A stretch of DNA of 64,000 nt from Chionis minor (lineage: Eukaryota > Chordata > Aves > Charadriiformes > Chionididae): NCBI GenBank assembly GCA_013398295.1, contig VZSF01008218.1:114285-178284 (forward strand), in the 5' to 3' direction. The position numbers were made by a program, and so were the translations under genes. The notes beneath the pieces are model-generated. The model worked only from the letters and a program-made list of their open reading frames with translations, made no database searches and had not been told where the DNA came from. Shown one piece after another: positions 12,993 to 25,200 of this stretch. Positions within the stretch are counted from its first letter, which is position 1. Each line of letters opens with the position of its first letter.

Positions 12993-15900
12993 AACCAACT
13001 AGCGTATCATCACGGTACCATAATATGTATGTGTAGAAGTAGAAAATCCCTGCAGTTTATGGTGTACAGCTGTTATCTCTTTTCAGTGTAGTTCTGTTTA
13101 ACCATGACTATCAGGAGGAACGTTTGCAGACGTGAGTTGTGAAAGAGCTTTGTGCTAGCTTCGAAACTTGGGCTCAAACGCTTCCAATTGTTGTTTCATC
13201 ACACGTGCCCTGTTCTACTCGCCGTGAGCCTTCGAAACCGCTCCATCGGAATTATTTTCTGTCTAGCGGCAACTGCCCCTAAGAGGAGAGTGATTCTGTG
13301 CTCTGGCACATGAAGATTAAAAAGCTCGCTCCAGCTAGAATTCTTAGGCTTTCTGACCCAACCTCCAGCCCAGCAGAACAAAGCCCAAGTACAAAGACAT
13401 TTTGATGTCTGAGCGCGTGTAGCTTCTATATTAAATCAAAGGCGGGTGGTAAAGTACACTGATAGCCACAGCCAAAGTGGCAGGGTTGGGAGGCTGGGGG
13501 GAGAGTGTTTCTTGGCAAAGCTGACGTGTTATTTGCAAAAATAGCAACTTCGAGCCAGCCTGTTTCCTCCTTAAACGTAGAGATTGGAGCAAAATCGCTG
13601 CTAATCAAATACAGTAAAAGAGCAGGGTTGTCTTAGTTTATGAGTGTTGTGGGGTTCGTTTCATTTATCAATACCTGAGGATAGTGCAAATAAGCATGAC
13701 AAGAGGATGAATATGACATTAAGTTGCATGTTTTAGGCAGATTAATTGCGAGTGGGAATCGGAAGAAAGACACATTATTTTACATGGTAATATCTTACAA
13801 TACAGGGCTCTTTCAGACAAGAACAATAAAGAGCAAGATTTTGGAACGATAATTCAGAAGTGTGTGTCAGCAATCACTGTTTCCTCATTGGATTTATGAT
13901 ACTTTTTGTTGTTCTTTACACCAATGAAAGTACCAAATTATTCAATAAAACACTAGTACATATTCAGGTAATTGTATGTGTAAGAATAAAATCTAAGACA
14001 TGATAAAATTCAATGCTGCTTTACAGTAGAGTGAAAAATGCAGTGCTACCAGTTCCTGAGGGTAGCTGGGTTTCTGAATGTGGCTGAAAACTTAAGAAGA
14101 TTATCTTAAAAAAGTATAATATTTAATGAATTGTTTAAAAGGGATTAAAATGAATTGTTTAAAAGGGGCGATGTTTAAAAAGAAAGTGTAAATAAATAGA
14201 CTCAACTAAGGAAATCTGAAGGTATTAGTTTATAAGTCGAAATGGAGAGAAAGCATCGTCTCCGGGCTGGAAAGGGGTCAGTCTCCAGAGGAGAACAGAA
14301 TTTGACCAAGAAATTCAAATATAGTTTCAGCTGTGTTGATACATGGATGGTAACAGTGCAGCAAGTAACTTTCAGTTAATCTTCTGGTGCTAAATTAAAA
14401 CTAATGAATTTGCATTCCTTTAAAGTCAGTGATGTGAGTTGGATGAGATGATGACGTTTTTCATGATTTCTCTTTCTAAGTAGTTAGGCTCTCGCGAGCT
14501 AATTTAATGGGTGTGGATGCTTTTTGCTTGTGTATTTTGGATGCCCAAAAATGTAACGTTTTGTGGTCCTTTATTCTACCTTCCTGGCCCGTTTTTTTCC
14601 CTTTCTGTAATATTTCATTTGGAAAGTCATTAGTGGGAACAATTTGCAGCCAGGAGAGGTGTGACAAACAGTTTTCTCGGACAGTAGTTAGTCCCATAAT
14701 ATTGATTGTGATATCCTGTGTGGCTAGGTATGTCGCAGCTGATCCTCCTTACTATAGGAGAAGCACATTAGGCTTCCTGGTAAAGATGAGAGGGCTCTTT
14801 CTGTATCTGATGTTGTGTAAACAGAAGGAGAACATAACGTGGCAACGCCTGATCTAACAAGTCTTGTAATTCACCTCGGAGAGAATGCTGTCCTTTTTTG
14901 ACGCTGTCTTTACTTGCTATTGAAAATCTGTTAAAAACTGTAATTCTGAGCAAGTGGAGTGGCTGGGAAACTACATTGGGAAATCTGAATTTGGAAATGA
15001 AATGTTCTGTATTCCGTATATTTGCTTATAATACAAATATAAAAACATATTCATATTTAAGTGAAAGAGATTAAAAAAAAAGCGCGCTATCCTAAAAAAA
15101 GTCCCCTGCAAAGGTGACTGCTTCCTTAGTTGTTTGTGCTTCATAAAATATTTGTCTTGGATAAGAAGACTTAACTTTATAGCCCTTTCTTGCTGTCATA
15201 AATTGAAAATAGTGTTGCATTATTGTTAGTATTCATCTCTGCTGCGTAAAGAAATACTAAAAGCTAAGAAGCAAAAGATTTTCCATAAGGTAGAAATAAA
15301 CCTGACATTGTTTATTGTTCTTTAGCTACTGACAAGTTACTACCTTGACAAAGAATTATATTAATAAAAGTCTTCAACTAGGAAACTCGATCTCAGGCAG
15401 CGTGCCGAAAGGACCTGTAGGGAGCGGGGATACGAGCCAGGGTTATCATCCAGAATTCCGAAAAGGAAAGAGAGGCCTAAAATGACCTGACATACCTCTC
15501 CAAGGGAAGCTGTGTCACTCGAGGGCTGATGCTCCAGCCTCGGTGGTGCCACACTCTCCTGCTCTCCACCTGCCTGGGACACAGACAGGGCTTTGAGCAT
15601 GACAGACGCTCGTTAGGTTTCGGTAGCTAATGGGTCTGATGCCTCATGGACTATCTCTATTCTTGCGCTTCAGCTGAATCGTTCTGCGTTCAGATGAACA
15701 TCTGTGTAGACTGCTGTCATTCAGGATTTTAAAGGACACTACCTTTTTTTGACGGTTTGTTTCAGTAGCAGTGGAGCAGGGGGTTTTTTGGGACCTATTT
15801 TCAGCAGCCTAAGGCTAAGCAGCTCGATTTTTCAACACGGTTGTTTACTGGAAAGAAAAGGCTTACATGATCTCGGTGACAACTTGAAGACCGTTGTCTC

Positions 15901-17774
15901 AATACCTAGTGATAGGGCTCTGTTACAGACAGGGCAATACTAGCAAGAAGCAGTTCTTTTTTTAAAATGCGATGCTGTGGTAGCAAGCTTGTAAAACCAG
16001 GATGGCCCTAGAGAAGAAGAAAACGTATTCAAAGAATTATAAAGTCCAGCCTTGTGTGCTACACTCTTGTGTTAGAAGCTCTTTTTGAGAGTGCAAGCAT
16101 GTGATTTACACTAAATGATTTTTTAATGAGTTCTAGTCCTGCTTTTGCCATCAAGGCATAGGACTTAATCTCTCTGAGCCTTTCTCTACTCTTTCAAGCA
16201 AGAGTTAAAACCTTCATATGGGAGACCTGAAATGGACACTTGTTTAGTAAACGTGTTCTGGAAAATGGTAGGTCATTTTATTACTGTTGCTGGAGCTGTA
16301 AAGCAAACACTAGTTTCAGGTGTTGTGAAAAGTTACAAAGTACTTAGAGATTTCTATTATCTAATTCAGGTTCATCAAAAATATTGACAAAAAATGCATG
16401 TTAACATCACCTTTTCATAATTTTTGCCTAAACAAAATCCTAGCATCCAATAAATATTTGGACATTTGGGTGTCTCTTTTGTTGTTCTGTGTTTATTCCT
16501 AATTGCTCTTGGCTGATTAGAAGCACAGCATCCTTAGCCAAAGACGAGAGTCTTCTATAAACTGCTTTTTATAATAGTGGAGTCAAGAGTTAATGCTATC
16601 ATTTTATCTATTTCAGAGCACTGATTACTTCAGCAACTTGGGGAGAGATTTATCTGACCCAGGACTTCCCTGTGTTTGATTAGCTGTGGTCACTTTCAAT
16701 GTTTCTTTGCTTTAAGAGAAAGGTTGATTCAGTGGTTGTTGTCTCGTATACGCTTTCTGGGAAGCTGCAGCCAAGAAGATTAGTAGTACTGGCCTTCATA
16801 TAATGAGGTGGTTGTCATAATTATTGATATTTTTCTTTGGTTACATGAATCTTTCTAATTCTTGTGCTGTTGTTGCCTTTCTCAACTCCTTTCTTCTTCT
16901 CATTCTGTCTTGAAGTCACTTTAGCCTGATGACCGTGCTGCCTGCTGTTACTTCAAAACATTTTTTATGACATTTATTTCTCTTTTCTGAAACATTGGTC
17001 ATGGTATCACCTGAAACTGTCTTTACTCTTTCATGACCAGTGGCCGTCAAGCTTCAAAGATGAGCAAAGCAGTGATGTCAAACGAGTAACACTGTGTTCG
17101 CCCAGTTATTTGTTTAAAAAAATCTCCAACGCCTGAATTTGTTATCAGAGAGAAAAATATCAATGTGTGTAAATGGTATATATCATCCCTGTACAGTAAT
17201 AAGAAGCGTTTTCTAAAATTCTAGTTGCTAAATTGCTGTGCGCAGCATGTGGAGAACAAGTGGTTTTAAAAAATGTCAGTGTGCAACCCATGGCAAAGCT
17301 CATCTCCTTTCACCATAGTATTGCTGTCACTTCAGTCTGGCCTAAATGATTTTATTTCCTCATTTACCTTTAGCATTAGATTACTGCTGCTTGTGCCGTA
17401 AGACTGCTGCTTGTGCATACTACTGTAGCATTACAAAGACTCATTAATTAGTTTGTCCACCACATCAGGATCATCCTGTCTACTAAGGACGAGTAAGTTG
17501 AAGCTCGATAGTAGGATTAACAGCACAACAGAAAATGAAGGGTTGTGTCAAACTGAATATAGACAGCAGCGTAATGGGGGCTGGCAAAATAGAATACCTA
17601 GAACCTGATTTTGACACTACTACAAAATTGATGAAGAGATCTTTAACCCTGAGGTCCTGAAATTAACCCGGAGACTTTAAAACAAAATGATACCCTCTCC
17701 TACACGCCCCACAATCCTCTCATGTAGGATTCTTTCCTCTAGATTTCTTTCTGAAATTATTATATAATTTCAGG

Positions 17775-17778
<4 letters not shown>
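12993..17778. other. Gene-free unique sequence
   Basis: Short open frames such as 14507-14857, 15361-15600 (minus) and 15749-15943 show no recognisable domain. A 24-bp unit is partly duplicated in tandem at 14127-14167. A short direct repeat of ACTGCTGCTTGTGC occurs near 17382-17416. No retroelement or RNA gene is recognised. Confidence 0.55.
14127..14167 (+). repeat. Short tandem duplication (24-bp unit, 1.7 copies)
   Basis: The word TGAATTGTTTAAAAGGG occurs at 14127 and again 24 bases later at 14151, with GATTAAAA-type sequence between. The match is exact over 17 bases. It looks like a simple local slippage duplication. Confidence 0.8.

Positions 17779-17822
<44 letters not shown>
17779..17822. 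repeat. T44 homopolymer
   Basis: Forty-four uninterrupted T residues run from the end of CAGGTCAA to GAAAAAGC. A run this long and pure is either a young poly-A tail read on the opposite strand or a homopolymer expansion. No retrosequence is recognisable to the left, where a minus-strand insertion's body would lie. The exact length is likely to be unreliable in the assembly. Confidence 0.95.
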
Positions 17823-17823
<1 letters not shown>

Positions 17824-20800
17824 AAAAAGCAGGAAGGCTAAAAGCTTACACAGCTACCTCAGAAAAATGATGTCTTGGTTCTGGCAGCTGGAGGTTAAAG
17901 ACAGACACGGATTTGGAACCAAGTAGGATTTACAGGGCTACTGTTTCAGATACACAGCCATATTACTGACTTAAAAACATTAATGCGTGGTTACATCGAC
18001 AGTTTTTATACCATTTTCTTATTCAAATATCAGGTTAAAAAACCCCAAAACATGCATGCCTGATTTGTGTAAATAAGGAAGTGGTTTATTTGTTTTTTTC
18101 CACGGTAATGTAGGCTTAAATTAGTGCATATAAATAAAATCAAGCTTTCGGAAATCATCACAATATAGCTGGAATTATGAAATTCAGAGTTAGAAACAGT
18201 GGTATCACAGTAATTAATTTCGTGTTTACCGTATCTTGAAATAATCATCTTTGCCTTTTTTCTTTGGCTGAAATTTCTTAAGCATCTTATCTTCACAGGA
18301 AACTAAAATCCCATCAGCTTCCAATAAGACTTAGGATGTACAGCGTGTTGGAAAATGGGACCGATGCAAAAAATGCCTTGATAGTTTTAAACGTTTTTTT
18401 TCTTATGCCCTCCTGGAGATCGGATGAAGTTTGATTTAATTTGTGCACGTATAATCAAAGATATTTTAGAATGCATAAATAGAAGAGTAAAGCAAGCTTA
18501 CTGGAGATGATTACTGCTCTTGTGTCACTGACCTTCAGTATAACGTTGGAGCTGCTTTATTTTTAACCCTGAAAATCAGCTTGCCAAGATCAGGAATTCT
18601 ACACTACAGCTTCTTTTTTTTCGTCCTAGGTAGGCAAGCAGCTGCAGAATTGAAATGTTGCAAAGAAATTCACTTGTGCAAGTATTTTAGGAGATGCTGA
18701 CATTCTTACCAGCCACTGAGGCTCAGATAGACAAGCTCTTCTTACGCTGTCGAATACCAGAAGATTACCTGGCTGCTGACGATCATTTTAGGTTATGGCA
18801 GGAGGAGATTAGCTCAAATTTATAACAGCTCACATTTTCCATTTTTTTTTCTGGGTTTTCAGAGTGGCATGGAAATTATATTTGTGAATCCCTGGGGACT
18901 CTCACATTGGTGTCGGTTTTCAGATTTTGCCAGATACATCTAAATGTGGACATAAAATGCAATGGAAGGAAATTGAAAAAAATATCTCTTTCTTGATTCT
19001 TTATTACTGAAGAGTCAAGAAAGCGATTCCTCAGGCTATTACACAAATCTTAAACTGGGAATAAATGTTAGGATGAAATCAGATTGCTTAAGATTCTTCT
19101 GCCTGTTCATCTCTCTTAAAAAAAAAAACATATCAGAAATACAGCAGGCACACGTGCTTCGACCATTTCTGGAAAGGTTGGACCCCAATAAGAATTTGGA
19201 CAAAATGTTTATTTTAAGATCAATTTTATAACAAAAGCTGAGTGTATTACGTGCATATGGTGCCAAAGAATCTTTCATCACCTCACTTGCACTTTCAGCA
19301 GCTCTTTATCTGCCTCAGTGTGCCTAACAGCTGCCTAACAGCTGATGAGCAAAATATATTGAAAAAATAGAGAAATTAGGATTAGAAAATAGTCATTTTA
19401 AATTGACAGTATAAAGGAATACACTGAATTAAGAAAATAAGTTATATAAATTTATTTTTGTGCTACATTATATATAAGAACTGCGTATTAAAATGGAGCT
19501 GGTTCTTGGAAAGTACTGTGTAAGGGGTAGATACTATCAGTACGCAATACAAAACATGCCAGGTACTTTCTCTACCATTCCCATGGTATGTCTCCATGGA
19601 TGCTAACATTGTAAAGAACCTAGATAATGCTACTGCCTGTGAATTGAAGTGACAAAAAGCATTACAAATGTTCAAAGTGAAGATCGACTCAGACTTCATT
19701 CTTCCGGTATTTGGAATCACTCGCAATGGAGAACTGGGTTTTTCCAAATACTCCTGGTCTTTATGTTGAGCTGCATATGATCCTGCCTGCTCCTGAACTT
19801 CGGAAAGTTTATCTTCAGATAACGATGTCGTAGCTTCAATTCTTTCTTAGGAATTTCATCGTATATGAAACTATAAAAGGGAGAGAGCTTTATCAGTCTT
19901 AAAATTATTGTTGGAATTTATATTGAACTCATAATATGTTGGAGAAGCCAGAGGGAAGGAAAAAGGCTCTTTATAATTTCAGTGGTATTTCACCAGGCTC
20001 CAGCTGACCAAAATGTTGGAGAAGTGTCAGGGCTTCTCCGGTATGTATGGAAACTCAGAACTGATAAAGAGAAATCTATTACTGTACAGCAGTCTCTTTT
20101 AAAAAAACACTAGAGACTTGCTGAAATGGAGACAAAAGGTGCCAAAATGCATCATTGTTATTTATCTTTTCGGTATTACTTGACAAAGAGAGATTTCTCC
20201 TCTGCAATTTAAATAGTTTCCAAGAAAATTGTTTTCAGGAACGACCACGTTATCCTTTTTACAAAGATAAGGCTTCTAGTGTGTAGGTGAAGCGGGGAGG
20301 ATCCTGGGTGACCTTTCTAGAGCAGGTTAGAACCTTTCTCCTATCCTTTCTTTTCCTTGCACTGCCTTTCTGTCAAAACTTCCCTCTATCCCACTTGGAA
20401 GAAAAGGATCTTGTAATCAGCTTTCTTCCCTCAGTCTTCTCCATATAGCCCTGCAATAGTGATTCTAACTTAGCCCATGTATATGCATGTATCTTTCCTT
20501 TTTTTATTTTTTAGTGTATTAAGCTGTGTGGTAAGTGATGGATTGTTCCTGGTACGCTGTTACCGGGAATGCTGGGCTAATATTTGACAGCTGTAGCTTG
20601 CAAAAGTGTCTGAACTTGCTGGTTTGTGTTATAGCTTAAGGGTGATTTATTGCGTTTGATTTTTTTGAGAGGTGCTACAAGAAACGGTTTGATAAATAAT
20701 TGGTCATAGCAGTGTAATTAACAGAAGATACTTCTAAGTTCTTCTAAACAGTGCCATTGCTATACCTATTTGAAGATGCTGGCTTTGTGTCTAAACTAGG

Positions 20801-22222
20801 TGTATGCCCTTCAGTGCCTATTTGAGTAGGAGGATGTGTCAAATGTTAAGTCTCCATCAGTAGACAGGTGTGCATTATTTACAAGCTTCTAGCTGCAGGA
20901 AACATAATTGACCAGTTCAATCCCTACAATATTTTGAAATGTGGAATGTGCCCGTTTTTCTAAAATTTAGATATTACTTTATATACGAAAAAAACCCCCG
21001 ACAGAATTATTATTATTAGTTAAATTCTATGCCTTACACCACCACGGTTAGACTGTTGTGCCAGTACAAAGCTGACTCTGTGAAGACTTGTTTTGATACT
21101 TGCATAGCACAAAGTGGAACTACAGTTCAGATTCCATTGTATGTGGATTTTCAGTTGCTCATAACTAAAATATTTACAAGCCTGGGTGAGCATTTTTTAC
21201 AAATAAAAACTTTTTTAAAAGTTCAGTGACAGGGAGATGTAAAGAAATTGAAATAGAAAAGGGAAGGGAGTGCAGGGTACAGAATGAAAACCCTTTTTCT
21301 GAAGGGGAACAACTTTGGAAGTTCTAAAGTTGATTTGGATTTGATTTACTACACACTGAAATTTATCATTCACGTCTCAGATCTTTGTGCTGGATTTCAA
21401 AAAGCATTTGTATGAAATCTTATGTCACAGAGGACTTAGCCTGAGTTTACATGCCTACGCTATGTCACGAGCTTGCTAGAGATTTGTGCTTTATCATCTA
21501 CTGGATGTGAGCTTGCACCCCTCTTTGGGTATGGGGTAAGCCAGCTGGCTTTCCAAGGAGAGGAATTCTGGTAAGAGGAATTAGTTTGAATTTGAACCTT
21601 ATCTTGATGGGGGTCAGGGTGGAACATGGTTGCCTTAAATCATATGGAACCGCACACACAAGTCTGCTCTTGGATTCAATAAAAGGAGTGGATATAGATT
21701 AATCTTTGGGCTCTTTACATTTCTAAAACTGAACTTGCAGTTAAAATTCTATTCAGGAGAAAACTTGCATTATTATTATAATTTTAAAATTGCATTTGTA
21801 TGAAAACTTCCCTTTGGATTCCCAGACTCAATAGTCATTTGTGCAGACAGTAACCACTCAATTCTCATGAATTTCAGCAAAGGGCAGGTTTTGTAGCAGT
21901 CAGTTGTGGATGTTTCAATTGCATTTTTCAGAAATCCTTTAAGCATGTAACCCTTACAATAAGGATGTTAGCTGCGTGTGTATACTTAACTACCTGCTAA
22001 AAATTGTCCAAAGAGATATTATAAGTTGAGGCAAGAGGCTTCTTCCTATGATCCTTGCTCTTTGCCACACAGTAAACGTCTGTGTTCTATCTGGTCTAAT
22101 GTGTTCGGCCAGACATTCCTTTGACTTTTAGCCAAATATTTCAAAAGTGAGGTGTTGCAAAGTGAGCTTCTCTTATGAACCAGAAAAGCTTCAGAGTCGT
22201 GGAGAATGCAATTTATGGTTTG
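17823..22222. other. Gene-free unique sequence
   Basis: Open frames at 18030-18296 (minus), 19039-19281 (minus), 19463-19747 (minus) and 21029-21229 have no recognisable domains. A small direct repeat of GCCTAACAGCT occurs twice at 19322-19342. I see no interspersed repeat or RNA gene. Confidence 0.55.
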
Positions 22223-22240
22223 TTTTTTTTTTTTTTTTTT
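22223..22240. repeat. T18 homopolymer
   Basis: Eighteen T residues follow ATGGTTTG and precede GAAAATAAAC. This is simple low-complexity sequence with no attached element recognised. Confidence 0.95.
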
Positions 22241-25200
22241 GAAAATAAACAGAATAAGGAGTTCCCTATCAAAAATATTTTTAAGAAGATGTTAATGTTT
22301 CACTTTTCGTCTAAAAAAGCTTCTGTCTTTTAATTATGCAAGTAGGAAGAGCTATGTTAAAAATATTTATTCTTAATTTTCTGCTTTTGCATATACTCAA
22401 GTATAGTATTTTAAATGGAACTTTTTCCCTGTAATTTTTCATTTAGACATGAAAGATCTTAGAATGTTCTACAATAGTTATAATCAAGGTAAAATTATTT
22501 ACTGAACAGCTTGGAAAGCATTGTAAAAAGTACAGTGAAGTCCTTTCACTTAAAATTACATCCATGTCTCAGTCTTCTCAACTTGAAGGGCAGACTTATG
22601 TGATCTCCTGCACGGAGATTCTGTTCTGACATGTGCTAATGATTTTCATTACTTTTTTTTTTTTTTTCAGAATTTCTAAGCGAAACAGACTATAGCTTTT
22701 TGAGACTCAGTAGTAAAGAGGTTTTTATTGTATTTGTTACTTCAAATGAATGAATTCTTGGTTTGTTCTTAAGATCATGATCTACAGGGACACTAGCAAC
22801 AAAACTTAGTTACTCACTTTCTTCTCTACACAGTGTGTAAAGAGATCTCTGTTACCTGCCAGTAAGAAAAAAATATTAAATAGTAGCAAATGCAAGTAGC
22901 AAATATTTACTAAGTATATTATTATTGTTAAATATTATTGAAATACTTAATTAAATAACTATTTAAATACTAATAGTGAATACTATTTAAGATGTTAATA
23001 AAATAAAGAAAAAGTTAATGTGAAGTAGCTGGGAAAGTAACTTAGTACTCAGAAGATGTACAGTGTTTTCAGAGAAAGTGTGGTATCATTTGACCAAGAT
23101 GTACAAAATCAATTGGCCTGAACACAGATCGGTATTAAAATTTCAGGCAGAGAGGCTTAATTTGCATATATACCTTTAATTTTTTCTTTTCCTCTTTTAA
23201 TGTTTTCAGTGTATTCACTGTTTATATGGACCGTCCACACACTGAGCGAAGTGTAGAACTCCAGAAGGTCCTCATTTGGAACTGACTTCATTTTTCTTTG
23301 CATTCCAACAGCTTTGTACTTTTTTGCCAGAAATAGAGAAAATGACAATGTCTGCATGTAACTCTCAATTTTATAGAGTTTCTTGGTATTTTTAAGACTT
23401 TGAGGCGTGCACTTGCCAGCTATAAATCTGTAACTAGGATTAATTAAGTCACTATTAATACGAAGGTAAGGGACGCAACTCGATGGCCTGAGTTAGTTTA
23501 AGTATCTTAAAGCTTTTATAGCTAAAGTAATTTTAAGTGTCTAAAAAGTCAAACAATAGTCAAATTTCTGGTGTATATTGTGTAATTTACTAGTGTTTAT
23601 ACTAAATATCGGTGCCGCTATCCCAAGCTTTGTGCTTGCTTTTCCATACCAATCATAGATGGGGCATAAAAAACTTGGATCAAATTCGCGGTTTTGTCTG
23701 TTTGAGCAAGTTTTTTTTCATACAGCTTTGCTATCAGGCTTCTGCTTCTTTCATTTCCAGAGTAAACTGTCTTTCTCATCACAGCTAGTTTTTTTTTTTT
23801 TAGCCTCTTTCAACCAATCTCCCTCCTTATTTTATGAAGGCTTCTTGTTTTGTTTTCAATAGTGAGATTTCTCCTAATTTTTTTATGTAACGTTGCCATG
23901 ATTGTGGTGTAACTTTGTATAGTACTCATAATACATGGGTTTGAATGTTTGTTTTGATTGCTTCCAAAACTGGTGATTTTAACGCTCTCTTTTGTAGTAT
24001 CCCTTTCAGCTAGGGCTGTTGCCTTCAGGATCGTGACATCTCAGCTGTTTGGAAAAGCTGAGAATACTGAACCCCGTACATCATCTTTAGGATCAATTCT
24101 CTGCTCATCAGTTCATTGTCGAACTGAGTCAAAAGTGTTATTATTTCTGCTTATTGAAATAAGTCCTCCTCATCTTCTTACTCAGATGAGTTGGGTGGCT
24201 CCACTTTACCCTCCAGCTCTACAGTTTTTGCTCCTTGTTCTCTTCTGGGTATCTGAAACTGGTCAAAGTTTCGTAGCACCAAGAAGCTCATTTTTAAAAT
24301 CTGAGTGGACATTCGTATTTTGATATTTTCATGTATATTTTATCTGTCTCTTTTATACAATGTTGATTTGGTGTTTAAAGAGTGTACGTAGGCTTGGATC
24401 TTGAAAGCAGCAAGTTATACAGGTGATTATAATTGCATGAATAATACTGCACAATTCATATACTTCTAGTGAAGCATAGATGCAAGGCCTGATAAGATTA
24501 TTTTTAATGTGCTCGCTAATAACTAAAAGCTGTATTCATGCAGCTGAAGGCTGGTATGGACCCTGATAATTAATCTGCTACATAATTTGACTGCAGTGCC
24601 CGTACTTTGTTGACAATACTACCTTTTATGGTGCCGTAGTTTTTTCATTCTTTCGGTGAGCTAGCCCACTTCTGGCTGACGGAGGAGGTTTTTGTACTGT
24701 AGGAATAAGATCTGACCATGCGTCATCGTCACCTTGGCATCCGTTGCACCGTAGTCGTTGGTATCCTCAACAACTTCCTCAATAGTTTTGGCCATCGGAG
24801 GTGGGGCATGAAGAGAGCAGAGCCATTTTTGGGTGGGGAGGTGGTGTTTTAACATAAAGGTCTTGTAGGTGATTTTCTATGACTGTGTTCTCTTTGTAAC
24901 CATCTGCACTTCAGCTCAAGACTCCTCCTTTCCTGCGAGGAATCCAAACAGATCTGGCCCCTTCGGTATTTACCGTTTCTGTCAGTACTGGTGAATATAT
25001 AAGTCCCCATGATTTGGAAAGTGCAATATCCCGTGTGCTTTATAGCTGCGTTAGAAACAACAGAAATACTTCTGTATAATTAGCTTTATATATAGTGTGC
25101 ATGAGAAAAAGAGAATAGTTGCCTTCGTTAGATACTAATCTTTCATGCCTGCTCCTTAAAGCCTTAGCCACAGCGTTACTGCTACAACAGCACTTGCTTT

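Noticed and set aside
23958..24323. 121-codon plus-strand frame with hydrophobic N-terminus resembling a signal peptide
   Set aside because: The hydrophobic look follows from T/C-rich DNA. There are no cysteine pattern, domain or splice sites that support a gene.
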